64,000 nt of DNA from Heligmosomoides polygyrus polygyrus (GCA_947396885.1 OX377202.1:3968001-4032000), one strand, 5' to 3'. Shown: positions 21,340-35,100, numbered from the stretch's first letter. Notes: generated by a model from the letters alone, not told the origin. Translations and numbers: made by a program.

Positions 21340-21512
21340 GAGCAGCATTGGTAGATGGGAGCGCGCCAGCCAATAATAACCAAGCAGAGCACAGATCGAA
21401 CCCATGCCAGACGATCAGGATATCGACGCACACGCCATCTCTGAATGGCAGGCTTATTCAATGCTGATTGGATGGGCGTTCCCATCTCCCAATGCTACCC
21501 GTCTACGCGACA
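21340..21512. repeat. single palindromic GTCGCGA module
   Basis: The left end TTCATGTCGCGAACGTGAGC and the right end (complement of CCCATCTCCCAATGCTACCC) are inverted, as in the 4828-4994 module. This isolated copy shows the module moves as a unit of about 170 bp, and it helps define the boundaries of the compound block at 4.8-5.6 kb. Confidence 0.6.
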
Positions 21513-22149
21513 TATGCCAAAAATAACGTTTCACATTACGCAATTCATGGAAGAAATCGTTGTTAGACAATCTTTAAAAAGCTAGTTTTTTCAGGAATTT
21601 TTTGTGCTCAAGTGATTTTGTATCACTTTTGGCTCAATAAATGTTCTATTTTCTTTTGTTGAAAATGTGAAGAAAGGGAATCTGGAGCGGCTGGGCAACA
21701 TGGATGAACGCTCCATTAGCCTCGCTACAAGCGGCAGACAGCTATTGGCACTCAAAAAATTCAATTTTTCCTCGAAATATCGAACAAATTTAGAAAAACG
21801 TGACGAGGACATCGGAGAAATTCATTAAGACTTCTGTACATCAATGCTCGCGCCATCCTGATCGTCAAATGCATCTAAATATATAAGATCGAGTTATGTT
21901 ATTTTCTAACTAAAATGAAAAAATGCCCACGTCATTAATTTAGTTGTCCGTAGGTTGAATTTCAGCAAGGGAGAGAAGAAGAAATGGACATATGCTGATG
22001 AGCTCGAAATATGCCATCTTCACGTCAAATTGAACACTTCTCGAATGAACTCTTTTGAATCCTTGCTGACTTAAGTTAGTTTTATGAGGTATTTTAGAAC
22101 CAGCCCTAATCGCAAGGCATCAAAACCCTTTAGTTCACTACTCACCAGC
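21513..22149. other. no gene recognised
   Basis: A 73-codon minus-strand frame at 21591-21812 has no recognised motif. AT-rich sequence without splice-bounded exons or repeat ends. Confidence 0.35.
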
Positions 22150-23371
22150 GAAGGGTTTCGACCTTCTGTGGAACTTCAAGTTGAGACCAGGATCATTAGA
22201 AAGAGCTCGGAGAGCTGATTGCGAATATTGGTGTCACAATTGCAAAATGAAATGCCTCAGCGAGTTATGGCCTACCGAAATCGGGGGCCTCACCACAGAC
22301 TGGCTGTGCGACACGGGCGCGAGAGTGGTGAGGGCTACGTAAGAGGGGCTCGACAGTTGCGGCGGTGGCGCATTGGTAGTGGTGACGCTCGTCGGGTGCG
22401 ACGTCGCTGGTTCGGTTCCCGCTGCTGCTGGGTTTTTTGCAAATCATAATTTATCTTCGAAATGACATTTTGTTCCTAATTATGACACGTATCTGATTAG
22501 ATAGCCGGAAAACTACCATGCACATTTGTAAAAATGCTTGAAGGCAAAAAACTGCTATGGTGGCATTTTTGTTTAATATTTTGCACAGATAGTGTCCAAA
22601 TCATATATCGAGTAACTAGAGGCGTTTTCAACAACCTTGGCATTCACGGAACAAAGCAAAGAAATGTGTGTAGCAAAAATGTAAGTAGAATGTATTACGT
22701 GGAAGCCCAGAATGTCGTGGATCTACTGCTTTTTCTTCAGTCACTAGGTCATTTTCACCTGCAAAGGTGGTGCCCAGCCTTCTCACTGAATTTGGAGTGC
22801 CAGACGACAACGATGCACTAACTCGTGAGGGGAAGAAGATCACTGGAAGGTTCGCAGCTATTCTACGCGACGGTGCTGCAGCTTCATTTAATGTGGAAAC
22901 GGATGAAAATTTGGGATCAGATGTGTCTACTGATGACGAGTCCGATTGGGACCATTGCGATGGCGAGGGCGAAGAAAACTTGAACATGGTAGTTTTCCCA
23001 GCTATTGCACAGCTCAAACAGTGTCATAATTTCGAACAAAAGGTGGTTGCGAAGATAAATTATGATTTGCAAAAAAAAAAAACGGCGGCAGCGGAACCGA
23101 ACCATCGACGTCCCGCACGACGAGCGTCAGCACTAACCCTACGCCACCGCCGCAGCTGCCGAGCTCTTCTCACGGAGTCCCGATGACTCACCATTCTCGC
23201 GCGCGGTGCGTCGAACAGCCAGCCTGTGGTGAGGCCCCCGATTTCGGCAGGCCATAACTCGCTCAGGAGTTTCATTTTGCAATTTGACACCCATATTCGT
23301 AATCAGCATTCTGAGCTCTTTCTAATGATCCTGGTCTTAACTTGAAGTTCCATGGGAGCTCGAAACCCTTC
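22150..23371. mobile_element. foldback element with ~300-bp tRNA-headed inverted arms
   Basis: The outer ends GAAGGGTTTCGA are inverted, and the arms (about 22150-22455 and 23047-23371) match along their length, through AGACCAGGATCATTAGAAAG, GAGTTATGGCCTACCGAAAT, the tRNA-like module and GCAAATCATAATTTATCTTC at the inner edge. Each arm holds a Pol III-like head: GTGGCGCATTGGTAGTGG (A box) and GGTTCGGTTCC (B box). The ~590-bp interior is unique and contains an open frame. No clear target duplication was found. It may be an inverted SINE pair or a true foldback transposon; the symmetrical ends favour the latter. Confidence 0.7.
22767..23060 (+). pseudogene. open frame in the foldback interior, possibly captured sequence
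   Basis: About 95 codons before the frame runs into the right arm. The sequence is acidic (SDVSTDDESDWDHCDGEGEE) and then reads NMVVFPAIAQLKQCHNF, unlike the other repeat-derived frames. No transposase motif and no known family were recognised. There is no evidence of expression or splicing. It may be a host gene fragment captured between the arms, or chance. Confidence 0.3.
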
Positions 23372-23539
23372 CCTAGTCAGTTGTGTCCTAGTTTGTTATT
23401 ACTCCCTTAATGATTGTTCCTTGTTCTTTTTTTCGTTCATTTCTTGATATTATGATGATGTTCTTTTCTCCATGGTCACATTGTGACATACCCATGAGTA
23501 CCCAGCATTAAACAAATAATAAATAATAAATAAATGGGG

Positions 23540-23900
23540 CACTTTTTAAATTAAATTGGACACTCTTCTGAGCTAGCTTTAAGACTTCTGAAATCAAAGC
23601 GAACTCTTCCAAATCGAAATGACCTTTAAGCAGGTTAAACTAAAGACACAAGTTTTTGTTCAAAGAAAATTTGGTATAACATTCATTGAAAATTTTTAGT
23701 TTACCTGCTCCAGTTAGTGTAATAATTTTTTTTTAGAAATTTCATTTTTTGAGAAAAACAGTAATCTAAATTTTGTTTTAATGCGCAGCAAGGCAGCAAG
23801 AATGTAGAGCACAAAAATATCAGATCGCTCCGTGCATTCAAAAGGTTCACCGCAACTTTTATTTGTTTGATAGTGCAAATACACAGTACGGCACCTAGTA
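23540..23900. repeat. interspersed AT-rich repeat, third copy
   Basis: It matches the copies around 7850-8400 and 18060-18250 through TTTTTGTTCAAAGAAAATTT, a CTAAATTTTGTTTTAATGCG box and TTTATTTGTTTGATAGTGC. The length of about 360 bp is the best estimate of the element size. No coding frame. Confidence 0.55.
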
Positions 23901-25499
23901 TACAGTACCGTCGGTAAACATTCGCCAAACGCGGCGGCGGCGGATTAATCCGTCGTTTCCGCCGCTTTGCCATAACTCCCTTTAAAGTCGATTATATCCA
24001 ATGAAATGAATATTGCTGGAATCAGGACAGCATGGTCTACCCAATGGCCTAAAGATCTTGACAAAATTTTAAAATTTTTGAGTCCGAGATGACCTAAATT
24101 AAGCGAGCCCGTGATTATCTTGACCTGACCCACATTCGCTCCTGAGTCTGGCATAATTATGTCCTCTGGCAGGAATGGATCTGCCCAGTAGAATTTTTTG
24201 AAATTTTAAGTTATATTAAAAAATGTATTTCATGCTAATTTTAGGTTTTGCCCCATCAAGGCGATCTATTTGATATCAAATTTGCCTAGTTTGACTCAAT
24301 TACGTCATTCCATCCATTCTCAACTGCCGTTTTTCCATTTTCACTAATTAGTTACAACTGTATCAGTTTCGTTCTAGGGCTGATTTTTGCTAAAGTTTTC
24401 GATTGTGAGGTGTGGATTACAAATATGGGTTTTAGGCTTACTTGTTCAGAAGTAAGACAGTAATCAGTCACCAAATTGGCATTGCGGCGTTCCAAGGAGA
24501 CATGGCCTGCAAGGGCTACTTCACGCGTATGTATCTGTGTTTCCGCGAGAAGATCAGTATGAAAGCTGGATATGTGATCAACCACCATGCATAGATGCTG
24601 CCACACAAACACGATGGAGCTGGCAACTCACGTCTCGGAGTTTCATTCCCTTGAAACGCAGTTTCCTTCAAATCCGTCATTGAGATTCGACACTGACGTC
24701 TGTCCACACCTCGCAGAGGAGTTCCTACCATTTAGTAAAAGCCATATTTGCAATATCTTTCGAAAATTTTTTCACTCGAGCTCAACCTAATTTATTACTT
24801 GAGACAAGTCCGATACTGGAGCCCAGATTGCTGCCGTAACTGCGGTGACCTGACCTGCCCCACCAAGCATCTCCTTTGGGCATACAATCGCTGCTTCCTC
24901 TTCTCTCACTACTCACAGCTAACCCAACGCAGCGTCAGGCTTGAGGTTCGAGAACCAATGGGTGAGGTCGTGCTGTGACGTCGTCTTTTATCGGGTAGGA
25001 GGTTCGTACTCTTCTTCGTTTTGACAGAGGAGTTTGTCGTATTTTTTCGTAGATTCTTGTACACCTCAAGAAATTCAATTCTTTTAATATCGGCAGTCTT
25101 TAAATCTAGGTCTGGTCCGCCTCAATTTTCGCAGATTCTACCAACATTTTATGGACGACACATTTTCTACCTGGAGGAGAAATTGTACTCTATAAAATAT
25201 CGAGTGTTGATAACTAGTGATCACTCATGTGTGTACTCGTGCTCACCTTACAAATGTTATTTGATTTTCAGTTTTTTGTTTTTCTCTTCACACAGTAAAA
25301 ACAAGCTTCGAGCTTCGATATAATTTGGTGGCCGTCTACAAAATTGTCGTTGTTTATAAAAATAAAATTAATTTCTTCCTGAACCAGACAGCATATATAA
25401 CTAAAATTTTGTCCTTAAATAGAGTCAAGCTTTGCTCGATATATAGCAAAAAATTATGAATTTTTGAACTTCAATATGATCTGGGTCTCGATTTTTCCT
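23901..25499. other. intergenic or 3' part of the SLC6 locus; nothing firm
   Basis: I looked on the minus strand for the missing TM11-TM12 exons of the SLC6 gene and did not find them. Frames of 67-100 codons exist on both strands but lack motifs and splice sites. Sequence becomes AT-rich toward the gap. Confidence 0.35.
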
Positions 25500-25699
25500 N
25501 NNNNNNNNNNNNNNNNNNNNNNNNNNNNNNNNNNNNNNNNNNNNNNNNNNNNNNNNNNNNNNNNNNNNNNNNNNNNNNNNNNNNNNNNNNNNNNNNNNNN
25601 NNNNNNNNNNNNNNNNNNNNNNNNNNNNNNNNNNNNNNNNNNNNNNNNNNNNNNNNNNNNNNNNNNNNNNNNNNNNNNNNNNNNNNNNNNNNNNNNNNN
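25500..25699. other. assembly gap, 200 N
   Basis: Exactly 200 unknown bases. The round length suggests a fixed-size scaffolding placeholder, so real missing sequence may be longer. It lies about 345 bp beyond the last SLC6 exon I can find, where the TM11-TM12 exons would be expected. Confidence 0.98.
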
Positions 25700-26044
25700 A
25701 TATGACGCGACATCAGGAGAATCTGGTTAGATCTAAGTAAGACCCTGGCATATTGCCAGCGGAGCAAGTGGTTAGTTCTAATGGCTATCGTACGTCACGG
25801 GCCAACTAAACGGGTAAAAACTCGTTCACACGTGGGATATGCCGCGTTACCTCGCACTTGTGTTTAAGCACTGATGGGCTGCCCCCCCCCTCATCCTTGC
25901 ATTGCGTCCATCTAGAAGTAGAACTATATCCCGCTTGTAGCGTTGGAGTCAAACAGCCACTAGAGAGAAAGAAGGTGGCCCCCCACGTGGAACTTGTACT
26001 CTTGAACTGAAGGTGTGAACAGCTAAAAATTTTGTTATTCTTAC

Positions 26045-26147
26045 CAAACCCCCACGACAAGCCGACCACTTCAAAAAAGACGACAAACAGCAATCCGTAG
26101 CCACTAGCACCGTAGTTATCCATCAGCTGCAGCCAGTACGCTCCAGC
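26045..26147 (-). CDS. SLC6 exon 13 (TM10), last exon visible
   Basis: Encodes [20 protein letters not shown] then [14 protein letters not shown], the conserved D-x-Y-x-A-x-G TM10 region. Acceptor TTTAAG, donor TTTG|GTAAGA, so at least one further exon must follow. About 100-150 residues of a typical member are still missing. Confidence 0.93.
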
Positions 26148-29100
26148 CTTAAATGGCAGATCGAAGTAATTACACTTTGATTAATGACGCAGGAGTGAAA
26201 CTAACATGTGAAACCATGGGTATGCCAATAAAGAAGAAGCCGAGGCAGGTTAGTGCTAATGAGACTTTCTTGTGCTTGTGAAGAATAAAAGGGAACGCGT
26301 CCTCCAATGCAGTGAACAGGCCCTCCACCATACACACCTGAGAGAATGTGACTTTCCATTTTCTGACTTCAAGATAGGAGCGTCAATTAATACATACCTG
26401 ACTGTCCAAGCCTAGAATAGTGATCATCAGGAAGAACAGAAACGACCACAACTGTTTTGCAGGGAGATTGCTGGCCACTTCCGGATAAGCAAGAAAGGCG
26501 AGACCGACTCCTAGGAAGAGATCAGGTGAACAAATTGAACCGCCTCAAAGTTCAAAACAGTTCAAAAACAAGATAAGGAAGCAACCTTAGGGAAATCTAC
26601 CTAGATCATTTTGTAAACAGAAAGAAGTGTGGCTGTGAAGCAAACATCCTGGGGCCGGATTCAAAGTTACTGCAGTAACTTTGATGAATACGGCCCCTGT
26701 TTTCTTGACACTGACACCAACAACTTCAGCTTTCATCGTAGCGGCCCATTATTCAACAGTTTCTTTTTGACTCAGGCAGCTGTGATCCTATCCTGCTATA
26801 AAGTTGGCGGCTGTCCATATGTCCGACGCCTTTCATAGACGCAGATGGCTTAAGCGCAGATTTACTGAGCATGTGGTGCGGGCTCCAGTCCGCCTGGTGC
26901 TCAAAGGGTGTCCAGGTTCAGAAGATGTGTCATCGATGTCGGGCAACCGGTACCCGGATTCAGAAGTCGTGTCAACGATGGCGCGCTACAGGCGCCCAGA
27001 TTCAGAAGACGTGTATTTGATATCGCGCAATGGGGCCATCACTGAAAGGGAAGGGAACCTGTAAGGGGTCGGTAATGGCGAGGACCAGGTGGGGCCCAAC
27101 CAGTAAGGGGGGGGGGGAACAGTAAGTGGTGGGGTTCTAAGTGGAATCAATAAGGGAGGATCGATACGTTAGGAGACCGCGTTACCCACCCTATAGGTTA
27201 GGTCAACAAATTTTGAAGACTAGGAGCTCGTTTTCCGGGGTTTGGTGCTAAGCCCCCTCCCCCACCAGATTTTGGTGGCCAGTCAGCCATCTGATTATTA
27301 ATAAGTACTGAATGGATTGTAGGTAGGCCACCGGATCTATTCTAGTAGCGTCGCTTCACTCAATCTTTTTGACATCGACGGTAACATTGAAAGTTCACCA
27401 CCTTACAGGGACAAAACACTGTACAAGAATAAGAGAAGACTTTTTCACGCATTTTTCGAACAAGGACAGGCCACCGTTTTTGTGATTGCTTCGTTTTTCT
27501 AGCGTGACCCCTCCTACTAAGATAGCTTCAGGCCACCTTAACTACATCGTAGCAGTAGGGAATATCGAGTTTCTTTCTTTCAGCTTCCAGTTTGGTTTTC
27601 TTACGTTTCCGCTGCTGTTCATTCTGCTAATCTAGGGACCAAGTTTCCGAGGCCCACGTTACAGCAGGAAGAGCTGGGAGTCAAAGAGTTGATAATGCTG
27701 TGGATGTTTTTCGTCTTCTTCACGATTTCTTCGACGCTCTTAAAAGCTCTCCAAGCCGTTCTTTTTTAATGACTAGATCCCGGATGTTGATCATGTTAAC
27801 TTCATCGCCCAGAAGCACGTAACTGGAAGTGAGCTCAGACGAGTGTGAATGGGGCATCAGAAGCTCATTTATTTCTCGACGTCGTCTTCATAGGAACCAG
27901 CTGCAGATTGACGTTATTATATCCCTTTTTGTCTATTCTCACACCCAAATTTTGAATGACGATTTCAAAGGCGGGATCGAAATGTTGGAGATTTAATACT
28001 CCCTTGCCGAATCCCCCATCTCTCAACTTTGAGGTCGAGCGTCAATTTTCGTTCTGTTTTTCAATTAATTTTTGCTCTCGCTGTACTATGATGTAGCGAG
28101 TAGGACACTCTGTGCAACCAGGGGCTCGGAGATCCTTTCGACTTTGACAGAATTCAAGTAAAAGAACGCATTGTTCAGCTCGATGAACGTAACGCACATC
28201 GGCGTCATACTTCCATGAGCTTCGCCCCTGTGTGGTCGTATTCGATCGTATTGAATCCTCGCCGACATCCTTCTTGTTGACATGACCGTCGATCACCTTA
28301 TGCTGTGATCAGGTAAGTAGTTTGTCTCAACAGATAGCAGAGACAGAAAATTAGTGGACGGTAATTTTCGATGCCGTGGATATCTCCCGAAAGCAAAAAC
28401 AGGGAGACAGATCTTATGATGGAAAGCCTAATGAAACTCTGATTCACCTGGCTTCACTATTTCGGCAATATCTTTCTGAGCTATCACAGACATGTAGCCC
28501 AGAATAGAAAAGACCACGAAGCCGGCGAGGATCGATGTCCCACCATTGATGAAACACATTATGATCCCATCTCTGAATTGCAAATAGAAGGAAAATTCGG
28601 TAACTACTAAACTTGTCATAACTGTAACAATGAAATAATTGCCAAACAATTTACACAGTATATTGGAGCATGTGTAGAAGCCAGACATAGACGGATAAGG
28701 AGCCATCTGCACACTGTTCGCGAATCTATAGCACTGCCCGCTGCACTACCAACCTGCTGTGACCGTACAATCTAATACATATAACCTGGGTATATAAGGC
28801 GAGCAACTGAGATTTGCCACCTTGCCAAGATTAACGAGGCGTCGACCACATCCCGCAGCTGGAGCAATTCTAGACTGCTTAGGGTTAAGGTTAGCAGTTG
28901 GCAGCAGTTGCGTTTCTTTTTAGAACCAAAACTAATGTTGACTCTTGCACTTTTAATGAATTCAGATACATAGATAAGTTTTTGCCTCTAACTGCTGCAT
29001 CCATTCAATCAATCAGCTCTTTCGACTCGTCGTGATTCGCCTACGGAACGCTCTGGGGTGCGCACAAAAATCGGCTGCATTTGGTCAACACGAAATACAT

Positions 29101-32100
29101 GCCTACTGCCTGAGGAGGCACAATCATGAGGGTAGATACCTCTGCAGGGAGGAAGGGCGGAGCGAGTACATGCGGTCGGACGAGTTTACGCGATGCAAGA
29201 GGACGGTGTCCACTGGAAGATGGCATGCTGCTAGTGCCATTTTCGAATGTATGCACGAATTAGCAATAACCGATTAGAAGCTATTATGTCAGCGGTGCCA
29301 ATGAAAGCGATGCCCAATGTGTTGCATTCAAGAAACGGTGCTTCAAATTATTTTGGTTTAGAGTTGTGGGCCGAGACATGTCATACATGTTAGCCCCGTT
29401 CACGGTTCTGGGAATAAGAAAAGGAAATAGTAAAAGAGGAGCAAGAAGACTCGTCAACACAGCTTGAATACAAAACGCTGCAACACTAAGGTGTAAAGGT
29501 GAATACTAATCTATATCTACGGGTGTACACTAATATAGTTCCATATTTAATTGGGAAGTTAAAAGTGCTCGCGGTGATAATCTTATGGATAGCAAAAAAA
29601 TCTGACAAAATAGGACAATCAATACGAAATAATTGTCAGCACGCATCAAAGAAAGCAAATAAACTTACAGGCAGGTTTAGAGATCGCAGTTTTGTCGGAG
29701 CATCCACTCGAAGGCACCACACCTTCTTGCTTATTAAAAATGGTACTTGTAGCCATAGTACAAGGTAACCTTCATGAAATATTTAGCAAGATGGATGGTG
29801 TAGATGGGGAAACGGAGATGTGGGATATAATGGATCAGAAGGGGTTCCAATCGAACAGATCCAATATAGTAGCTGACGGCCAGTCGCAGCGCCAACCCAT
29901 GACAACTCGCTCGCGGGGCGGGGCTACCAGGAAGGCGAGGTGTCGAAGGGGTGTCTAACCACAATCATGAGGACTCAGTGGGCTGTAATAATAGCTACTT
30001 GACTGCATATCAACCATAAACTGACGAAAAAGAAACTAAAGTTCGAGCATTGTTAGATGTGGGCTGTGGTCCTTGCCTCAATAATTTTTTTTTTGGGTTC
30101 GAGGAAAACTTTCTATGACAATCTGAGAATTTGTTTTGGGTTCCATTAACGGCATGTTCCAAAACGGCAGTTTCAATCGGCCTTTGGAAACACTCGATAT
30201 TAGTGCCATACTGACCGCTCTCCTTGGCCGTATAAACTCTATCGACCTTGATGGATCTGAGGAGCTGGCCTCGTCCTATGTCGTGGTTACCAACGTAGCG
30301 CACCCAGCTATAAATAGCTCGTGAGTTGTAAACCCGTGAAACGCATCTCTGTGAGAAAGAAAATGAAATTGTTATTGTGACGTCTATTTCGATTTTTGTT
30401 TCAATTGAAAGTTGAGTTTTTTTCACGGACCATTTTAGCTAGGAAGGGTGGAGCTTTTTGGGGTTCATTGAGCAGAATGGTTCCCGTTTTAAAGTTTTGT
30501 CGTTACGTAAAGGTGAAGATAGCAATGCCGTCAAAACGTAATGACAAACTGGTCAAACTGGACAGATTTTTGTTTGTTTGCCCACATCGTTACGGTATAG
30601 CGAGGAAGGGTGTAAAAACATATTAAGCAATTGAGCTCATTAAAAGGTACACAATTGCACATAATGCAATCACATTTTTAAATCTGTTTAATCTGTCATC
30701 GGTCCTACCTGAAGCAATTGTGATTAAACTTGTTATGGGATCCGAGAGCGATCAGTGCACCAAAACCTACACCATAAGAGTAGAACACCTAATAATCGAA
30801 ACCTCAGTGAACTACTGACGAGCCGCTAGTGCTATTTATCAAACCTGAGTTCCAGCGTCTTTCCAAACTGTTGTGTCCGCCAAACGAGTAAGATTCGGCT
30901 TGAGATAATAATATATTCCTAAAATTTTTTGATACATGACTCACTAACGTCTTTAGTCTTAGTAAAGCGGAGAATTATGGACTTCGACTCCCTTTGCCAC
31001 AATTTTCTTTAATTGTATGTAAAAAAATAAGTACGGAAAATTTTCATACTAGATTCGGGCCTTGCATATTGTTCCACACGAACTTGGTAGCTTTTCAACG
31101 ACTGATTATAACTCTGATAGACTTCTTAAAGTAGAAGTGATTTGATGTGTTTTTTAACTGTCCGAAGTGGAAAACGGGGCTATGCATGACTGATTCCTAA
31201 AAGCTACGCGAAATACGCTGGCGCATATCATGTTTGTGTATGATCTCGGTCCACAACGGTCAATCCATTTCAAAGTACCACCAGAACAGCCTAGTCCGAA
31301 AACCGGACAAACACTGGTCCCAGACCTTGACGCATGCTTGCTGCGTTGCACTTCACATGCGGCGATGCCCTAGTGCAAAATCTCGGGGTTTTTCTCTCAT
31401 TTCGTCGCATATGGCGCCGTGCTGTTTTCGCGGCATTGCAGTGATGTCCTGAATCATCCGGAAATCGTCGGTCCTCTTACATATGTCTCCTGGCGATTCC
31501 GTGGCTGTCGTAGCTGCAGAATGTGTCCGCGAGAGGTCCATTGTTAGGTGCAGCTGAAGATGAGTGAAGTCAATTTCGTGAATAGGATCGCCATTCACTA
31601 GGAGAGTCACTTCTAATTTGGCGTCACCTCTCCTCGCCTTATTTGCTCATTTTTAAGAACGGGATACAAGAGCTCGTTGTCACATGTATGCTGCCCTCAA
31701 AGATGGAAGGAGCACTGTCTCAATTCCGAGACTCTGCTCGCATTTTGTAGCTCGATGATTGCTGCTTTGCTGCATAAGTGTGAAGAGTCCTTAACACAGC
31801 TAAAAGGGCGTTCGATGGTGTAAATCTCAAATGCCTCACTGTGGCTTCCAGAGTTTTTCGTTCAGTAGTAAGTGAACACAATTAAGCGTTAAGCAGAGAG
31901 CTTTGTTGAGAAGATTCAATGATTCCGATCAATGATTAATGGTGCTTACCTGTGCCTGCTCCTTCCAAAGTTAATCCGCGAGCTAGTAGAACAATAATTA
32001 GAATATAAGGAAAGAGGGCGCAAAAGTAGACGAACTGAAAAGGCAAGGAAAAGCTACAAAATAATTAATTAATTGATTACCCAGCTTTGGGTTTAATTAC

Positions 32101-35100
32101 CCAAGTTTGAGGCTCTGAAGAAGGCGGTTGTTCGCCAGCCGCATCATTTGGGTATTCATACTGTTCAAAAGCTTCCATGTTTCAACTGTAAGAACAGCTG
32201 GAGCCTATGCTAAATTGCAGCGATAGTAACGAATTTTGCCCACAGGAGAACGGTATCTCTGTGGTGGTTCAACAGAACCTCTATCCACACGGTCTTTGGA
32301 GTTTTTTTTTGCACCAGACATAGGTGTTCTTTGAAGAACATCCAATACTTGATACGGAGCACTCGCGGAAACACAAAGGCTTGCATCTTGCAAGAAAACA
32401 ATACTGGTGCTAAAAAGTCTAAATATTTCTAAACCGAAGCGCAAAGCCAGCTGCAGCGCAGATGGGAGCAATATTCAAGAGAAGAGCAATAAATGATAAA
32501 CGTAAACGCGCAGTGACAAAATCATGTGCTATCACAACTTCAAATTCGGAACAGCTTCTCTATAAATAACTAAGCTGACTGTCTTTTGCGAGAATCGTTC
32601 CCATTTGTGGGAAGAGCTTATTTCATCACTTCATTATATAGTTCCTCTTGAGAATATTACACTTTCCGAGACAACCAAAGACGTTAAGTTTCTTCCCCTT
32701 ACTTCCACAGCGGCAAAATTGAAGAGAGTATAAAAAAGTAATATAAACGGAAAACGTGAAGCAAAAGTTTGGAGCAATGAAGTTCAGGTCGCAACAAGAT
32801 CAGCCCCTCGAAATCTAGGCGTTCATTTACCTTTAAATCAACCTCGTAACAATTCAAAAGTGATTGAATACCATAGAAACCTATGCCTTTGTGCTTACGG
32901 ACAATAAATAGCAAACGCTACCGATCAGGAAAAGCTTCTACAAAATAGAACCGGTCCACGAACAACAGAGGAAAGATATGAAAGTGTAAACCACCTGTTG
33001 CAACAAATGAGCTAATAAAAGAAGCACACCAGCAACTGCAAAAGTAGACGAACTAGACTTAAGACAGTGGAGATCCTGTCCTGAGTGGAGATGGTCGGAT
33101 GCTTCTTCTTTGAGAATGTCACCCGTCGCTGTGAACTGCATCGAGGGTATAGCAATACCTAGCGCCACATAATGTGCGCAACGATACGGCAACTGTTGTC
33201 ATCAAACTTGTGATCACAGTGGGATTCAGTCCTGTGCGGAGCCTCTCTGGCTTCGGCCACTATCAGTGGCTATGTTTTTCAGTTGTGTAGGAACGTACAT
33301 CGTAGGCATGCGTTATGCTTACTCGACTCGTCGGTTAGGTATGTTATACTTCGGCGACAGCGTCGGCGACAGTGTTACGTTAGGTATGTTATACTTCGGC
33401 GACAGCGTCGGCGACAGTGCCGGGCGGCTGCTACGTACTGCGTAGCACCCGCGCGGCACTGTCGTCGAAGTATAACATAGCCTTAAGGCCCATACACACT
33501 TCTGCGACAGCGCGGCGCGGCCATGATGAAGCATAGGGCCGCGACGGCCGTGGCGCGAAACTGCGACACGTGCCGCAGGGGAGGGGCATGCACGCTTTTG
33601 CGGCTGTCGCGGCGACAACCGCAGGCGATGCCGCGCTGAGTGCCGCAGCCTGGAATGGTTCAAATTATTCATGGCGGCGCGGCATGCACTGCGACGACGG
33701 TCCCGTTGCCTATAACGATGCTCTAATTCGACCGCGCCGCGACCGCCGGATTTCGCGGAGGTAGCCGTCGCCCTGATTGCCGCGTCGCGGCGCCGCAGAA
33801 GTGTGCATGGGTCTTTACGCGCCGACCCGTCGCCGACAACCTCTCGCTGACAACCTGTCGCCGACAGCACTGGAGCCCCTGCATGACAGGCGAGAGAGCG
33901 CTCCGACGCGCGTCCTACGTCAATAGAACGCTAGGTACATTTTGTTGCAGCGCACCGCACTGCGACAAGCTGTTGCCGACTCTGTCGTTGGCGCCGCGCG
34001 CAACGTTATTGCGCATAGCACCCGCTCAGCACTGTCGCCGACAGCATCACAGCTGAAGAACGGTAGTATAATACATGCCTTAGGCTGTCGTCAAGCACAC
34101 GTGAGTAGTGTAATCGAGTTGACGCGTTTGTGCGGCGTAGTACCACTCCGAGATCATCTATAGTTGACGCCACTTGTTTCAAAGTCCATAGTTTGCCACC
34201 GTTATTTTACAGAAGTTCCGAAATGCTCTATCTCTATAATGCGTCCGTAGACTATGCTTTTTATGCTCAACTTCCCACAAATCTACATTGTTTCCTCCTT
34301 ACCACTTAAAGACTGTGCTCAAATAAGAACGCAGCGCAGACCTTTCTGGCCTTGGTAATGCCCTTCCATAGAGCGAAATAGACAATGACCCATGTGAAGA
34401 ATAAGATTCCAAGCAGTTCCCACTGAATGCCGCCAAATTCTTCGATGGTAGGAGTCTGTTGTAGCACTCGGTTCCTAAGCAGTTTCTATAGAGTACTGTG
34501 CCCAATGATGCGCCAACGCCTCGTGCTAGACTCACTCCCAGAACTGCTCCACCGATGTTTGGGTAGAGAGACCGACGCTGCTAAGATTTTTGGTTAGACT
34601 CTTAAGAACTTCAGCACTTTCCTTCCCGGTTATACATTTGATATCGTTCCTGAATGAAGTATTTTTCAACAAACAATAAGAGGTCTTAATCAAAACTATA
34701 GGACATACCAGAAGTTGTCACAGGTTTCCCATGGAAAAACAGGAGTGAACGATGAGATCATGTAGAACATGGCCCAACTAACGATGACACAGAAGTAGGC
34801 GATGCACATGAACGATATTACCACATTGCCGATGCCGACGCCTAAAATGCTTGCGCTGTGCATTTATAAGTTGTAAAACACGGAGGAATGTTACTTAGTT
34901 TTGGTTAACAACTACCCCCAACTGCAGCGCAATAGTCGCATTGCCATGCTGGCTTTGGCCATGAACCTATTGTGATGTGCATAGGTATCTATTTTGGATC
35001 AACTCTCGAATGTCTTCAGGATGTTGTAACAGTGACAGCCGCTACTTCAAAGCACTGGCTGAAGGGCATAAAAGAATCTCTATGAATGCTCTGGATTCGT

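Noticed and set aside
25464..25767. Open frames across the assembly gap
   Set aside because: They consist almost entirely of unknown bases.
34475..34535. Minus-strand reading [18 protein letters not shown], which looks transporter-like
   Set aside because: It lies out of frame between SLC6 exons 5 and 6 and is best read as intron; the in-frame exons on both sides fit the family.
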